From NCBI RefSeq assembly GCF_008000935.1, contig NZ_CP042831.1, forward strand, positions 186,001-250,000: a stretch of 64,000 nt of DNA, given 5' to 3'. The position numbers were made by a program, and so were the translations under genes. The stretch is from Flavobacterium alkalisoli (GTDB taxonomy: Bacteria > Bacteroidota > Bacteroidia > Flavobacteriales > Flavobacteriaceae). Positions 17,233 to 30,200 of the stretch are shown one piece after another. Position 1 is the stretch's first letter, and each line of letters begins with the position of its first letter. The notes under the pieces are model-generated. The model saw nothing but the letters and a program-made list of their open reading frames with translations. It did not search any database and was not told the DNA's origin.

Positions 17233-18168
17233 TTAATGCCATGTACAAGGACAGTTACTAACACCCTGGAAGATATCCAGACCAATAGTTATCATGTGTG
17301 TACCACTGTTATAAGCCAACAACTCGTTTGTTGTTAACTGATAAGAGTACGCAAAATAAAAATTCGAAACTTTTAGACCTACCATAGGGCCTATATTAAT
17401 AGGGTTACCCATCTGGTCGTTAAGAAAACGATAGTTACCCCCTATCCAGTAATAATTTTCGCCATCCATATAGCGAAACTTAAGGTTGATATCTGTTGTA
17501 GACCTTCCGTCACTTTCAAAATACTGGATAAAGCTTGAAGGTTCAACTTCCAGATTACCACTACCCTTAAAGGTATATCCGGTATAAAACTGGTAATTCC
17601 TTAGTTTGTTTGGCTCGTTTATAGCAAAAACATCAAGGCTTTTATTAAGTAAGTTACTACCTGTAGCATTAAAATAAAACTGACCTATCCTGTATAAAAC
17701 AGCAACATCAAAGTTGTGGTTAACCACATACCTGTTATTGCTTATAGAGGGGTCGGGAGTTTGGATATTCTCTATATCTACCTTAAACTGGTTAAGGTTG
17801 TAAGAGATACCAAACGACAGGAACTGGTTATTATACTTATCCAGAATAATGTGGTGGGCAAAAGATACCTTACCACCATACTGGCGGGTATTACCATTCT
17901 TGTCGTTATATAAAAACAATCCTATACCAGTATCATCGGCTATCCTCATGTCTGCAGCTAACGACTGCATGTCGGGCGCATCCTTAATACCTACCCATTG
18001 GGTAAGACCGTTTGCCCTTATCTTAACATAATCCCCTATACCCGCATAAGCAGGAGAAATTATAAAAGGGTTATCTGCCAGATATTGTGTAAATGTTGGT
18101 ATGGTTAACTCCTGAGCACGTAAAAAAGATGCCGTTAGCAATAATAATAGGAGAAATGTTTTTTTCAT
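17233..18168 (-). CDS. sprF: PorP/SprF family type IX secretion membrane protein
   Basis: This 311-residue protein has a signal peptide ending near FLRAQ (about 19). The PorP/SprF beta-barrel pattern follows, with TQYLADNPFIISPAYAG near 27-43 and FGISYNLNQFKVDIENI near 123. Proteins of this family sit in the outer membrane and are needed to export or anchor partners that carry a type B gliding C-terminal domain. The gene follows the giant adhesin after 72 bases, in the position of sprF in the Flavobacterium johnsoniae sprCDBF operon. The symbol rests on family and position, not on alignment. Confidence 0.88.
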   Translation of the reverse strand: MKKTFLLLLLLTASFLRAQELTIPTFTQYLADNPFIISPAYAGIGDYVKIRANGLTQWVGIKDAPDMQSLAADMRIADDTGIGLFLYNDKNGNTRQYGGKVSFAHHIILDKYNNQFLSFGISYNLNQFKVDIENIQTPDPSISNNRYVVNHNFDVAVLYRIGQFYFNATGSNLLNKSLDVFAINEPNKLRNYQFYTGYTFKGSGNLEVEPSSFIQYFESDGRSTTDINLKFRYMDGENYYWIGGNYRFLNDQMGNPINIGPMVGLKVSNFYFAYSYQLTTNELLAYNSGTHMITIGLDIFQGVSNCPCTWH

Positions 18169-18240
18169 TTTTTGAGTTTTTGGCCTGTTATGATAATTAA
18201 AACCACAGCCGGCTAAGCGGCCGTGGCTTTTATTAATTTA

Positions 18241-21200
18241 TTATCTGAATATGGTAAAGTGTCCTACAAATTCCCTGTCATCTTCCGGATTGTTAAGTTT
18301 TACTATATACCAGTAATCTCCGGTTGGCAGTTCTTTTCCGTTATACTTACCGTCCCACTCCTGTCCTTGTCTCAGGGTTGCCAGTTTCCTGCCGTACCTG
18401 TCAAATACATAGAACTCAAGGTTTGGATAATTTTGAGCATTGCCCGGCGCCCATGTGTCGTTTATTCCGTCATCATTTGGAGACATTACATCCGGAAGGA
18501 TGATATCAACAAATTCCGCTGAAATAGTTTTTTGAGCCACACAGCCTCTGCTATCAGTCACTGTTACCACATAAGTTCCGGTAGCATAAATCTCAAATAC
18601 GTTTGTACTACCCATATAGTCGTTGTTAAACGTATATGTATAACCTCCTGAACCTCCTGTTGTAGTTGCAGTAATTTCATTAAGATCAGTTTCTGCCAGG
18701 ATCAGCACAAGCGGTGTAGTATTTTCTACAGTTACCGGATCTGTACTGTCTATACATCCTGATTCATGAAGTACGTCTACAACATAAGTACCGTCTGCAA
18801 GGTTAGTAAACACGTTACTTGTTTGCGGTGTACCACCGTTTAGCGAGTAAGTTACCTGACCCTGAACACCTGACTCTACATTAACTGTCAGGATATTCTC
18901 ATCACAGTTGTAAACCAGTTCCGGTGTTGCATTAATTGTTAGTGGTGCATCCATCCATACATCTATAGAAGCGACACATCCGTTAGCATCTTTAACATAG
19001 ATGGTATAAGTAACACCTCCGTCAAGATTAGTATAAAGGTTTTTATCAACTTCAAACGGCTGGTTCATATCCATACTTGTAGAGTATGGCGCTGTACCTC
19101 CTGTAATATCAATTAATATTGCACCATTATCGTCATTTTCACATACTTCAGGGTATACCTCAACTTCAGTAAGTATAAGTGCAGTTGGTTCACCTATAGT
19201 AGCTGTGTATTCCATATAACAGCCTGTTTCATCCTGAACTCTTACTGTATAAGTTCCAGCCGGTACATTAAATGTACTTTCGGCAGTCATAACAAAGTCA
19301 GGCGAAATACCATAAGTAAGCTGTCCTACACCTCCTGAACCATCAACCATAATAACACCATTTGCCTCACCATTACATAGAGCATCCCTTACTGTTAGCA
19401 GGCCAAGGATTGGCTTACTGTTTCGAAGCGTAATTTCTCTTGTCTTAATACATCCGTTTGTGTGTCGGATATACACCGTGTAAGTCCCGGCAGGTAAATT
19501 AGTAAATATGTTTGATGACTGGTAGTTCACTCCATCAATAGAGTACATGATATCTCCAGCTATATTAGCATTGATGTTCTCTACCGTAATCATGTGAAGC
19601 GGTGTGTTATTGTTACATATCTGCTCTGATGTAAGAACAGGGTTAAATGTTACACCATCTTCAATATTGAATACGATTGGTATAATAGAACATCCTACCG
19701 CATCCTGAACGAATACTATATGCTGGCCACCGCCAAGGTTACCGTAAGTAAACTGATCCTGAACAAAAGTAACTCCGTCCATACTTGTTGAATATGGCGC
19801 TGTACCACCTGATACGCTTATGGTAACTGTACCATCGTTAGCATTTAAACAGGTTTCGTTAGTCCAGTTTACAGAAGCTACAATTTGTGACTGAGCCTGA
19901 GTTATTACCACATTGTTTATGGTTTGTACACATCCTAGCTCATCTCTTACCTTGATTGTATATGTTCCTGCTACCAGTGAAGTAAACGTATTGTTAGTTG
20001 TATAAGTAAATACCGGTGAAATGGCATACTCTAACTGACCTGTACCTCCTGTAGCGGTAACCAGGATTTCTCCTGTATCATCCCCAAAACAGATTACGTT
20101 TTGAGTAACCGTTGCCGTAGCATTAACCGGCTGATGATCTTCCACATCAAAGTCAACTGTTTGTATACATCCGTTTAGATGCTGTACATAAGCTGTATAT
20201 GTACCTGCTGTAAGGTTATTATAGATATTAGAAGCCTGATATGTTACACCATCTACAGAGTACTGAACCTGACCTACATACTGAGAAGCAATTGAAATAG
20301 TCACTATGTTGCCCGGTGTATTGTTATTACAGATATCCTGTACGTTAACACTTGGCTGGGTATTTACACCCGGAGCTACAGTAAATGTTATTGGCGTTAC
20401 TGTACAACCGTTACTATCCATTACATAAACTGTATGGTTACCTGCTGTTAAGCCTGTGTAGTTAAACACATCCTGAACAAAGTCAGCAGGGTTATTAGAA
20501 TCCAGACTTGTAAAGTATGGAGCCGTACCACCACTTACTGTAAATGTTACTGTACCATCGGCATCATTAAAACAGATTTCATCTGTTGTAACAACATTGC
20601 CTGTCACTAAAGCAGTTGTTGGTTCAGTAATAGTAAGTGTAGCACTTTGTACCTCACAGCCTATACCGTCTGTTACCATCACTGTATAAGAACCGGCTGT
20701 TAAACCTGTAAATACATTGTTAGTTCCATATATAAAGTCTGGTGAAATGGCATACTGAAGTGTACCTGTACCTCCTGAAGCCGTTACGGTTATCTCACCC
20801 GTTGCCTCACCAAAACATAGTACATCAGCAGTTACTACAGCCGCATTTAATGTTATTGGCTGAAGGGTGTTGATTGTAAATGTTGTGGTCTCTATACAGC
20901 CGTTTGCATACTGTACATAAGCCGTATAGTTACCCGGTGCTAAGTTGTTGAACACGTTTGATGCCTGGTAGGTAGTACCGTCAACTGAGTACGTAAGGTC
21001 AGCAGGGTCTAATGTCTGTGACGAAACCACATCGATTGTCACCTCATTACCCGGTACGTTGTTAGTACAGTTCTCTACTACTGTAGCACTTGGTGTCATA
21101 TCTGCACCCGGAGCAATTGTAAAGTCAACAGGCGTTACTGTACAACCGTTACTATCCATTACATAAACTGTATGGTTACCTGCCGTTAAGCCTGTGTATG

Positions 21201-24200
21201 TAAACACATCCTGAACAAAGTCAGCAGGGTTATTAGAATCCAGACTTGTAAAATATGGAGCCGTACCACCACTTACTGTAAATGTTACTGTACCATCGGC
21301 AGCATTGAAACAGATCTCATCTGTTGTAACAACATTACTCATTGTTAAGGCAGTTGTTGGTTCAGTAATAGTAAGTGTAGCACTTTGTACCTCACAGCCT
21401 ATACCGTCTGTTACCATCACTGTATAAGAACCGGCTGTTAAACCTGTAAATACATTGTTAGTTCCATATATAAAGTCTGGTGAAATGGCATACTGAAGTG
21501 TACCTGTACCTCCTGAAGCCGTTACGGTTATCTCACCCGTTGCCTCACCAAAACATAGTACATCAGCAGTCACTACAGCCGCATCTAATGTTATTGGCTG
21601 AAGGGTGTTGATTGTAAATGTTGTGGTCTCTATACAGCCGTTTGCATGCTGTACATAAGCCGTATAGTTACCCGGTGCTAAGTTGTTGAACACATTTGAT
21701 GCCTGGTAAGTAGTACCGTCAACTGAGTACGTAAGGTCAGCAGGGTCTAATGTCTGTGACGAAGCCACATCAATTGTCACCTCATTACCAGGTACGTTGT
21801 TAGTACAGTTGTCTACTACCGTAGCACTTGGTGTCATATCTGCACCCGGAAGGATATCAAACACTAGCGGTGTAGCAATAGTACAGTCGTTTGCATCTTT
21901 TACAAATACTGTATGTGTACCTGCCGTAAGTCCTGTGTATGTAAACACATCCTGAGCATAATCAGCATCATTGTTTGAATCAAGGCTTGTAAAGTACGGA
22001 GCTGTACCACCACTTACCGTAATGGTTACCGTACCATCGGCAGCATTGAAACAGATTTCATCCGTAATCACATCTATAGCTGATGTCAGTGCGTCAACTG
22101 GCTCATCTACAGTTACTGAAGCTACCTCAAATTCACAGCCTATACCGTCTGTTACCCTTACGGTGTAAGTTCCCGCAGGTAGGTCTGTAAATACATTTGA
22201 AGGACCGTAAACATAAGCCGGTGATATTGCGTACTGAAGTGTACCTGTACCGCCTGTAGCTGTTACAGTTATCTCTCCTGTAGACTCTCCTTTACAAAGA
22301 ACATCTAGTGTAGCAACTGCTGTAGCAGCAATTGGCTGAAGGGTGTTGATTGTAAATGTTGTAGTCTCAATACAGCCGTTTGCATGCTGTACATAAGCCG
22401 TATAGTTACCCGGTGCTAAGTTGTTGAACACGTTTGATGCCTGGTAGGTAGTACCGTCAACTGAGTACGTAAGGTCAGCAGGGTCTAATGTCTGTGACGA
22501 AGCCACATCAATTGTCACCTCATTACCCGGTACATTGTTAGTACAGTTGTCTACTACCGTAGCACTTGGTGTCATGTCTGCACCCGGATTTATAGTAAAG
22601 TCTATCGGAGTAATAGTACATCCGTTGCTGTCTGTTACATATATAGTATGAGAACCTACAGCTATATTAGCATACACAAACTGATCTTGTACAAAGTCAG
22701 CAGGGTTGTTAGAGTCCAGACTTGTAAAGTATGGAGCTGTACCGCCACTTACTGTTAAAGTTATTGTACCATCATTTGCATTGAAACAGATTTCATCAGT
22801 TATAACTTCAGCAGCAGTAAGAGCAGCTGAAGGCTCATTCACTGTTAAGTTAGCTGTAGTTATTTCACAACCTATCTCATCCATTACACTCACTGTATAA
22901 ATACCTGCAGGAAGACCTGTAAATACATTGTTTGCAGTATAGTTAGCAGGATCTGTTGAAATAGCGTATGTAAGAGCTCCGGTACCTCCTGAAGCAACAA
23001 CAGTAATCTCACCTGTTGCTTCACCAAAACATAGTACATCAGCAGTTACCGCAGCACTATCAATTGAAATTGGTTGTAGTGCATTGATTGTAAACGGTGT
23101 TGTTTGTATACATCCGTTCGTATGCTGTACATAAGCCGTATAGTTCCCCGGAGTAAGATCTGTAAAGAAGTTATCCGTTTGATAGTTAACTCCGTCTATT
23201 GAGTATTGTACGTCTGCTAATACGTTTGGATTAACATTCACAATTACCACATTACCCGGTACATTGTTAGTACATAAAGGAAGAACCTCAGCATATGGCT
23301 GAATGTCTACACCCTGCTCAATATCAAACACAAGCGGTGTAGCTATAGTACAGTCGTTTGCATCTTTTACAAATACTGTATGTGTACCTGCCGTAAGTCC
23401 TGTGTATGTAAACACATCCTGAGCATAATCAGCATCATTGTTTGAATCAAGGCTTGTAAAGTACGGAGCTGTACCACCACTTACTGTAATGGTTACCGTA
23501 CCATCGGCAGCATTGAAACAGATTTCATCCGTAATAACATCTATAGTTGATGTTAATGTATCAACAGGCTCGTCTACTGTTACTGAAGCCACCTCAAATT
23601 CACAGCCTATACCGTCTGTTACCCTTACAGTGTAAGTTCCCGCAGGTAGGTCTGTAAATACATTTGAAGGACCGTAAACATAAGCCGGTGATATTGCGTA
23701 CTGAAGTGTACCTGTACCGCCTGTAGCTGTTACAGTTATCTCTCCTGTAGACTCTCCTTTACAAAGAACATCCAGTGTGGCAACTGCTGTAGCAGCAATT
23801 GGCTGAAGGGTGTTGATTGTAAATGTTGTGGTCTCTATACAGCCGTTTGCATGCTGTACATAAGCCGTATAGTTACCCGGTGCTAAGTTGTTGAACACAT
23901 TTGATGCCTGGTAAGTAGTACCGTCAACTGAGTACGTAAGGTCAGCAGGGTCTAATGTCTGTGACGAAGCCACATCAATTGTCACCTCATTACCAGGTAC
24001 GTTGTTAGTACAGTTGTCTACTACCGTAGCACTTGGTGTCATATCTGCACCCGGAAGGATATCAAACACTAGCGGTGTAGCAATAGTACAGTCGTTTGCA
24101 TCTTTTACAAATATTGTGTGTGTACCTGCCGTAAGTCCTGTGTATGTAAACACATCCTGAGCATAATCAGCATCATTGTTTGAATCAAGGCTTGTAAAGT

Positions 24201-27200
24201 ACGGAGCTGTACCACCACTTACTGTAATGGTTACCGTACCATCGGCAGCATTGAAACAGATTTCATCCGTAATAACATCTATAGTTGATGTTAATGTATC
24301 AACAGGCTCGTCTACTGTTACTGAAGCCACCTCAAATTCACAGCCTATACCGTCTGTTACCCTTACAGTGTAAGTTCCCGCAGGTAGGTCTGTAAATACA
24401 TTTGAAGGACCGTAAACATAAGCCGGTGATATTGCGTACTGAAGTGTACCTGTACCGCCTGTAGCTGTTACAGTTATCTCTCCTGTAGACTCTCCTTTAC
24501 AAAGAACATCCAGTGTGGCAACTGCTGTAGCAGCAATTGGCTGAAGGGTGTTGATTGTAAATGTTGTGGTCTCTATACAGCCGTTTGCATGCTGTACATA
24601 AGCCGTATAGTTACCCGGTGCTAAGTTGTTGAACACATTTGATGCCTGGTAAGTAGTACCGTCAACTGAGTACGTAAGGTCAGCAGGGTCTAATGTCTGT
24701 GACGAAGCCACATCAATTGTCACCTCATTACCAGGTACGTTGTTAGTACAGTTGTCTACTACCGTAGCACTTGGTGTCATATCTGCACCCGGAAGGATAT
24801 CAAACACTAGCGGTGTAGCAATAGTACAGTCGTTTGCATCTTTTACAAATATTGTGTGTGTACCTGCCGTAAGTCCTGTGTATGTAAACACATCCTGAGC
24901 ATAATCAGCATCATTGTTTGAATCAAGGCTTGTGAAGTACGGAGCTGTACCACCACTTACCGTAATGGTTACCGTACCATCGGCAGCATTGAAACAGATT
25001 TCATCCGTAATAACATCTATAGTTGATATTAATGTATCAACAGGCTCGTCTACTGTTACTGAAGCCACCTCAAATTCACAGCCTATACCGTCTGTTACCC
25101 TTACGGTGTAAGTTCCCGCAGGTAGGTCTGTAAATACATTTGAAGGACCGTAAACATAAGCCGGTGATATTGCGTACTGAAGTGTACCTGTACCGCCTGT
25201 AGCTGTTACAGTTATCTCTCCTGTAGACTCTCCTTTACAAAGAACATCCAGTGTGGCAACTGCTGTAGCAGCAATTGGCTGAAGGGTGTTGATTGTAAAT
25301 GTTGTGGTCTCTATACAGCCGTTTGCATGCTGTACATAAGCCGTATAGTTACCCGGTGCTAAGTTGTTGAACACATTTGATACCTGGTAAGTAGTACCGT
25401 CAACTGAGTACGTAAGGTCAGCAGGGTCTAATGTCTGTGACGAAGCCACATCAATTGTCACCTCATTACCAGGTACGTTGTTAGTACAGTTGTCTACTAC
25501 CGTAGCACTTGGTGTCATATCTGCACCCGGAAGGATATCAAACACAAGCGGTGTAGCAATCGTACAGTCGTTTGCATCTTTTACAAATATTGTGTGTGTA
25601 CCTGCCGTAAGTCCTGTGTATGTAAACACATCCTGAGCATAATCAGCATCATTGTTTGAATCAAGGCTTGTAAAGTACGGAGCTGTACCACCATTCACTG
25701 TAATGGTTACCGTACCATCGGCAGCATTGAAACAGATTTCATCCGTAATAACATCTATAGTTGATGTTAATGTATCAACAGGCTCGTCTACTGTTACTGA
25801 AGCCACCTCAAATTCACAGCCTATACCGTCTGTTACCCTTACGGTGTAAGTTCCCGCAGGTAGGCCTGTAAATACATTTGAAGGACCGTAAACATAAGCC
25901 GGTGATATTGCGTACTGAAGTGTACCTGTACCGCCTGTAGCTGTTACAGTTATCTCTCCTGTAGACTCTCCTTTACAAAGAACATCCAGTGTGGCAACTG
26001 CTGTAGCAGCAATTGGCTGAAGGGTGTTGATTGTAAATGTTGTAGTCTCAATACAGCCGTTTGCATGCTGTACATAAGCCGTATAGTTACCCGGTGCTAA
26101 GTTGTTGAACACGTTTGATGCCTGGTAGGTAGTACCTTCAACTGAGTACGTAAGGTCAGCAGGGTCTAATATCTGTGACGAAGCCACATCAATTGTTACC
26201 TCATTACCCGGTACATTGTTAGTACAGTTGTCTACTACCGTAGCACTTGGTGTCATATCTGCACCCGGCTCAATAGTAAATGTTAATGTAGCTGTAATAA
26301 CGCAGTTATTAACATCATGAACATCTATTGTATGTGTACCTGCTGCAAGACCGGTATATGTAAACATATCCTGAACAAATGCAGCAGAGTCTAAACTTGT
26401 AAAATAAGGAGCAGTACCTCCTGAAACAGTTACCGTAACTGTTCCGTCGGCAGCATTGAAACAGATTTCGTTTGTAATACCTCCTGTTACCGAAGCGGTA
26501 AGCTGAGCAGGCTCATCTACCACTATAGCTGAAGAAGTAACCTCACAACCTATCTCATCCATTACACTCACAGTATAAGTACCTGCAGGAAGACCTGTAA
26601 ATACATTATTTGCAGTATAGTTACCTGGATCTGTTGAAATAGCGTATGTAAGAGCACCTGTACCTCCTGAAGCCGTTACAGTTATTTCACCTGTGGCATC
26701 ACCAAAACAAGCAATAGCTGATGTTATTGGAGTTGCATCTATACTGATAGGAAGAAGATTGTCTATTACAAAATCATCTGTATCTACACATCCGTTAGCA
26801 TGTCTTACATAAGCGGTATAGTTACCCGGAGTAAGATCTGTAAAGAAGTTATCCGTTTGATAGTTAATTCCGTCAAGGGAGTATACCACGTCTGCCAATA
26901 CATTTGTAGCAACATTTACAATTACTACATTACCCGGTACATTATTAGTACATAAAGGAAGTACCTCTGCACTTGCCTGTATATCCACACCCTGCTCAAT
27001 ATCAAATACAAGTGGTGTAGCAATCGTACAGTCATTTGCATCTTTTACAAACACTGTGTGTGTACCTGCCGTTAAGCCTGAGTATGTAAACACATCCTGT
27101 GCAAAATCAGCATCGTTGTTTGAATCAAGGCTTGTAAAGTACGGAGCAGTACCACCACTTACCGTAATGGTTACCGTACCATCGGCAGCATTAAGACAGA

Positions 27201-30200
27201 TTTCATCTGTAATAACATCTATAGCAGATGTTAGCGCATTTAGCGGTTCATCTACTGTTACAGAATTTATCTCAACCTCACAACCTATACTGTCTCTTAT
27301 CCTTATGGTATAAGAACCTGTTGCAAGATCTGTAAACACATTTGAAGAACCATAAACAAATGCCGGTGAAATTGCATATTCAAGAGCTCCCGTACCACCG
27401 GTGGCTGTTACTTCTATCGATCCTGTTGCATCTCCCTTACATGGCACATCAACTATATTTGAAATTGAAGCACTAACAGGCTGTAACGGATCTATAGTAA
27501 AGTTCACCGTTTGTACACATCCGTTAGTATGCCTTACATATACTGTATATGTAGCCGGAGCAAGGTTTGTAAATATATTTGATGCCTGATAGTTGGTACC
27601 GTCTAATGAATACTGAATATCTGAAGCATTAAGTGTTTGTGACGAAGCAACATTAATAGTTACCGTATTACCCGGCACGTTATTGCTACAAGTAGCTACA
27701 ATATCTGCTGTTGGTGTCATATCAACACCTTCATTTATTGTAAAGTCTATTGGCGTTACAGTACAATCATTAGCATCCTTAACATAAACTGTATGGTCTC
27801 CCGCTGCAATACCTGAATATGTAAGCACATCCTGTGCAAAATCAGCAGCATTATTAGAGTCCAGACTTGTAAAGTATGGAGCTGTACCACCTGCTATTGT
27901 TAAAGTAATTGTACCATCAGCATTATTAAAACATATCTCGTGGGTTAAGCTACCAACCGAAGCTGAAAGAGGTGCAGTTGGCTCCATTATTTCTAATGTA
28001 GACGTTTCAACCTCACAGCCTATTCCGTCAGTCACCCTTACAGTATATGTTCCTGCTGTTAAACCTGTAAATACGTTAGTTGAACCATACACGAATGCCG
28101 GTGAAATTGCATACTGAAGTGTACCTGTACCACCTGAAGCAGTTACAGTTATTACCCCTGTTGCATCACCAAAACATAGTACATCTGTAGTTACTACAGC
28201 CGAATCTATTGTTATTGGCTGAAGTGTATTGATTGTAAACGTATCGGTTTTAATACAGCCGTTTGCATGTTGTACATAAGCCGTATAGTTACCCGGTGCT
28301 AAGTTGTTGAACACATTTGATGCCTGGTAAGTAGTACCATCTAGTGAGTACGTTAGGTCGGCAGGATCTAATGTCTGTGACGAAGCCACATCAATTGTTA
28401 CCTCATTACCCGGAACGTTGTTAGTACAGTTTTCTACTACCGTAGCAGTTGGTGTCATATCAACACCCGGAAGGATATCAAATGTTATTGGCGATGCTAT
28501 AGTACAGTTATTGAAATCCTTAACATATAATGTATGTGTACCTGCTGCAAGGCCTGTGTATGTAAACACATCCTGTGCAAAATCAGCAGGGTTATTAGAA
28601 TCAAGACTTGTAAAGTATGGAGCGGTTCCGCCTGAAACAGTTACAGTAACTGTACCATCAGCGTCATTGAAACAGATCTCATTTGTAATACCTCCTGTCA
28701 CAGAAGCTATAAGCTCAGTTGGTTCATCTACAAATATACCTGCCGATGTAATTTCACAACCAATAGTATCGGTTACACTCACATAGTAAGTTCCCGTTGC
28801 TAAGTTGTTGAATACATTACCTCCGCCATAAGTAAACGGACCTGTTGCACTTGTAGAAATACCATACTGAAGTGCACCTGTACCACCTGAAGCAGTTACA
28901 GTTATTACACCTGTAGTACCTCCAAAACAAGCAATAGGCGTTGTTACAGTAGCAGCATCTATACTGATAGGCTGACGTACATTAATTGTAAATGTATCGG
29001 TCTCAATACAGCCATTTGTATGTTGTACATAAGCCGTATAGTTACCCGGCGCTAAGTTATTGAACACGTTTGATGCCTGGTATGTCGTACCGTCTACAGA
29101 GTATGTAAGTTCTGAAGGGTCTAAAGTTTGTGATGATGTAACATTAATAGTTACTTCATTACCCGGTACGTTGTTAGTACAGTTTTCAACTACTACAGCA
29201 TCCGGAACCATATCAACACCCGGCTCAATATCAAATGTTATTGGCGATGCGATAATACAGTTATTGGCATCCTTAACATATAATGTATGTGTACCAGCCG
29301 CAAGGCCTGTATATGTAAACATATCCTGGGTAAAATCACCCGGGTTATTAGAATCCAGACTTGTATAGTATGGTGTTGTACCTCCCGAAACAGTTACGGT
29401 AACTGTACCGTCGGCAGCATTAAAACATATCTCGTTTGTAATACCTCCTGTTATCGAAGCAGTAAGCTCAGTTGGTTCGTCTACAAATATACCTGCAGAT
29501 GTAATTTCACAATCAATAGTATCGGTTACACTCACATAGTAAGTTCCAGTTGCTAATCCGTTAAACACGTTACTAGCCCCGTAAGTAAACGGACCTGTAG
29601 CACTTGTAGAAATAGCGTACTGAAGTGTACCTGTACCACCTGAAGCAGTTACCGTTATAACACCGGTAGCATCTCCAAAACAAGCAATAGGCGTAGTTAC
29701 CGGAGTTGCATCAATGCTTATAGGAACAAGGGTATTTATTACAAAGTCATCGGTATCAACACATCCGTTAGTATGTCTTACATATACTGTATAGTTACCC
29801 GGGGTTAAACCATAAAACTCGTTAGAAGCCTGATAAGTAACATTGTCAAGAGAGTATTCTACATCCGCTAACACATTAGTATTAACACTCACTAAAACTA
29901 CACTACTAGGCACATTATTAGTACATATTTCGAAAACCTCTGCAAGTGCCTGAATATCCACACCAGGGTTAACCGTAAAGTCAAGAGGAGCAACTATTGT
30001 ACATCCGTTTGCATCTTTAACGTATACCGTGTGATTTCCAGCTGCAAGACCTGTATAAACTAACTGGTCTTGTGTAAAGTCGGCATCGTTATTTGAATCA
30101 AGACTTGTAAAGTATGGTGTTGTACCACCACTTACAGTTATGGTTACTGTACCATCCTCTGCATCAAGACATATTTCATCTGTAACACCACCGGTAACAG

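Noticed and set aside
21971..25849. A series of rightward frames of about 65 codons repeated every 738 bases inside the giant adhesin gene
   Set aside because: They are antisense shadows that recur only because the coding repeat recurs; they have no start signals or known domains.
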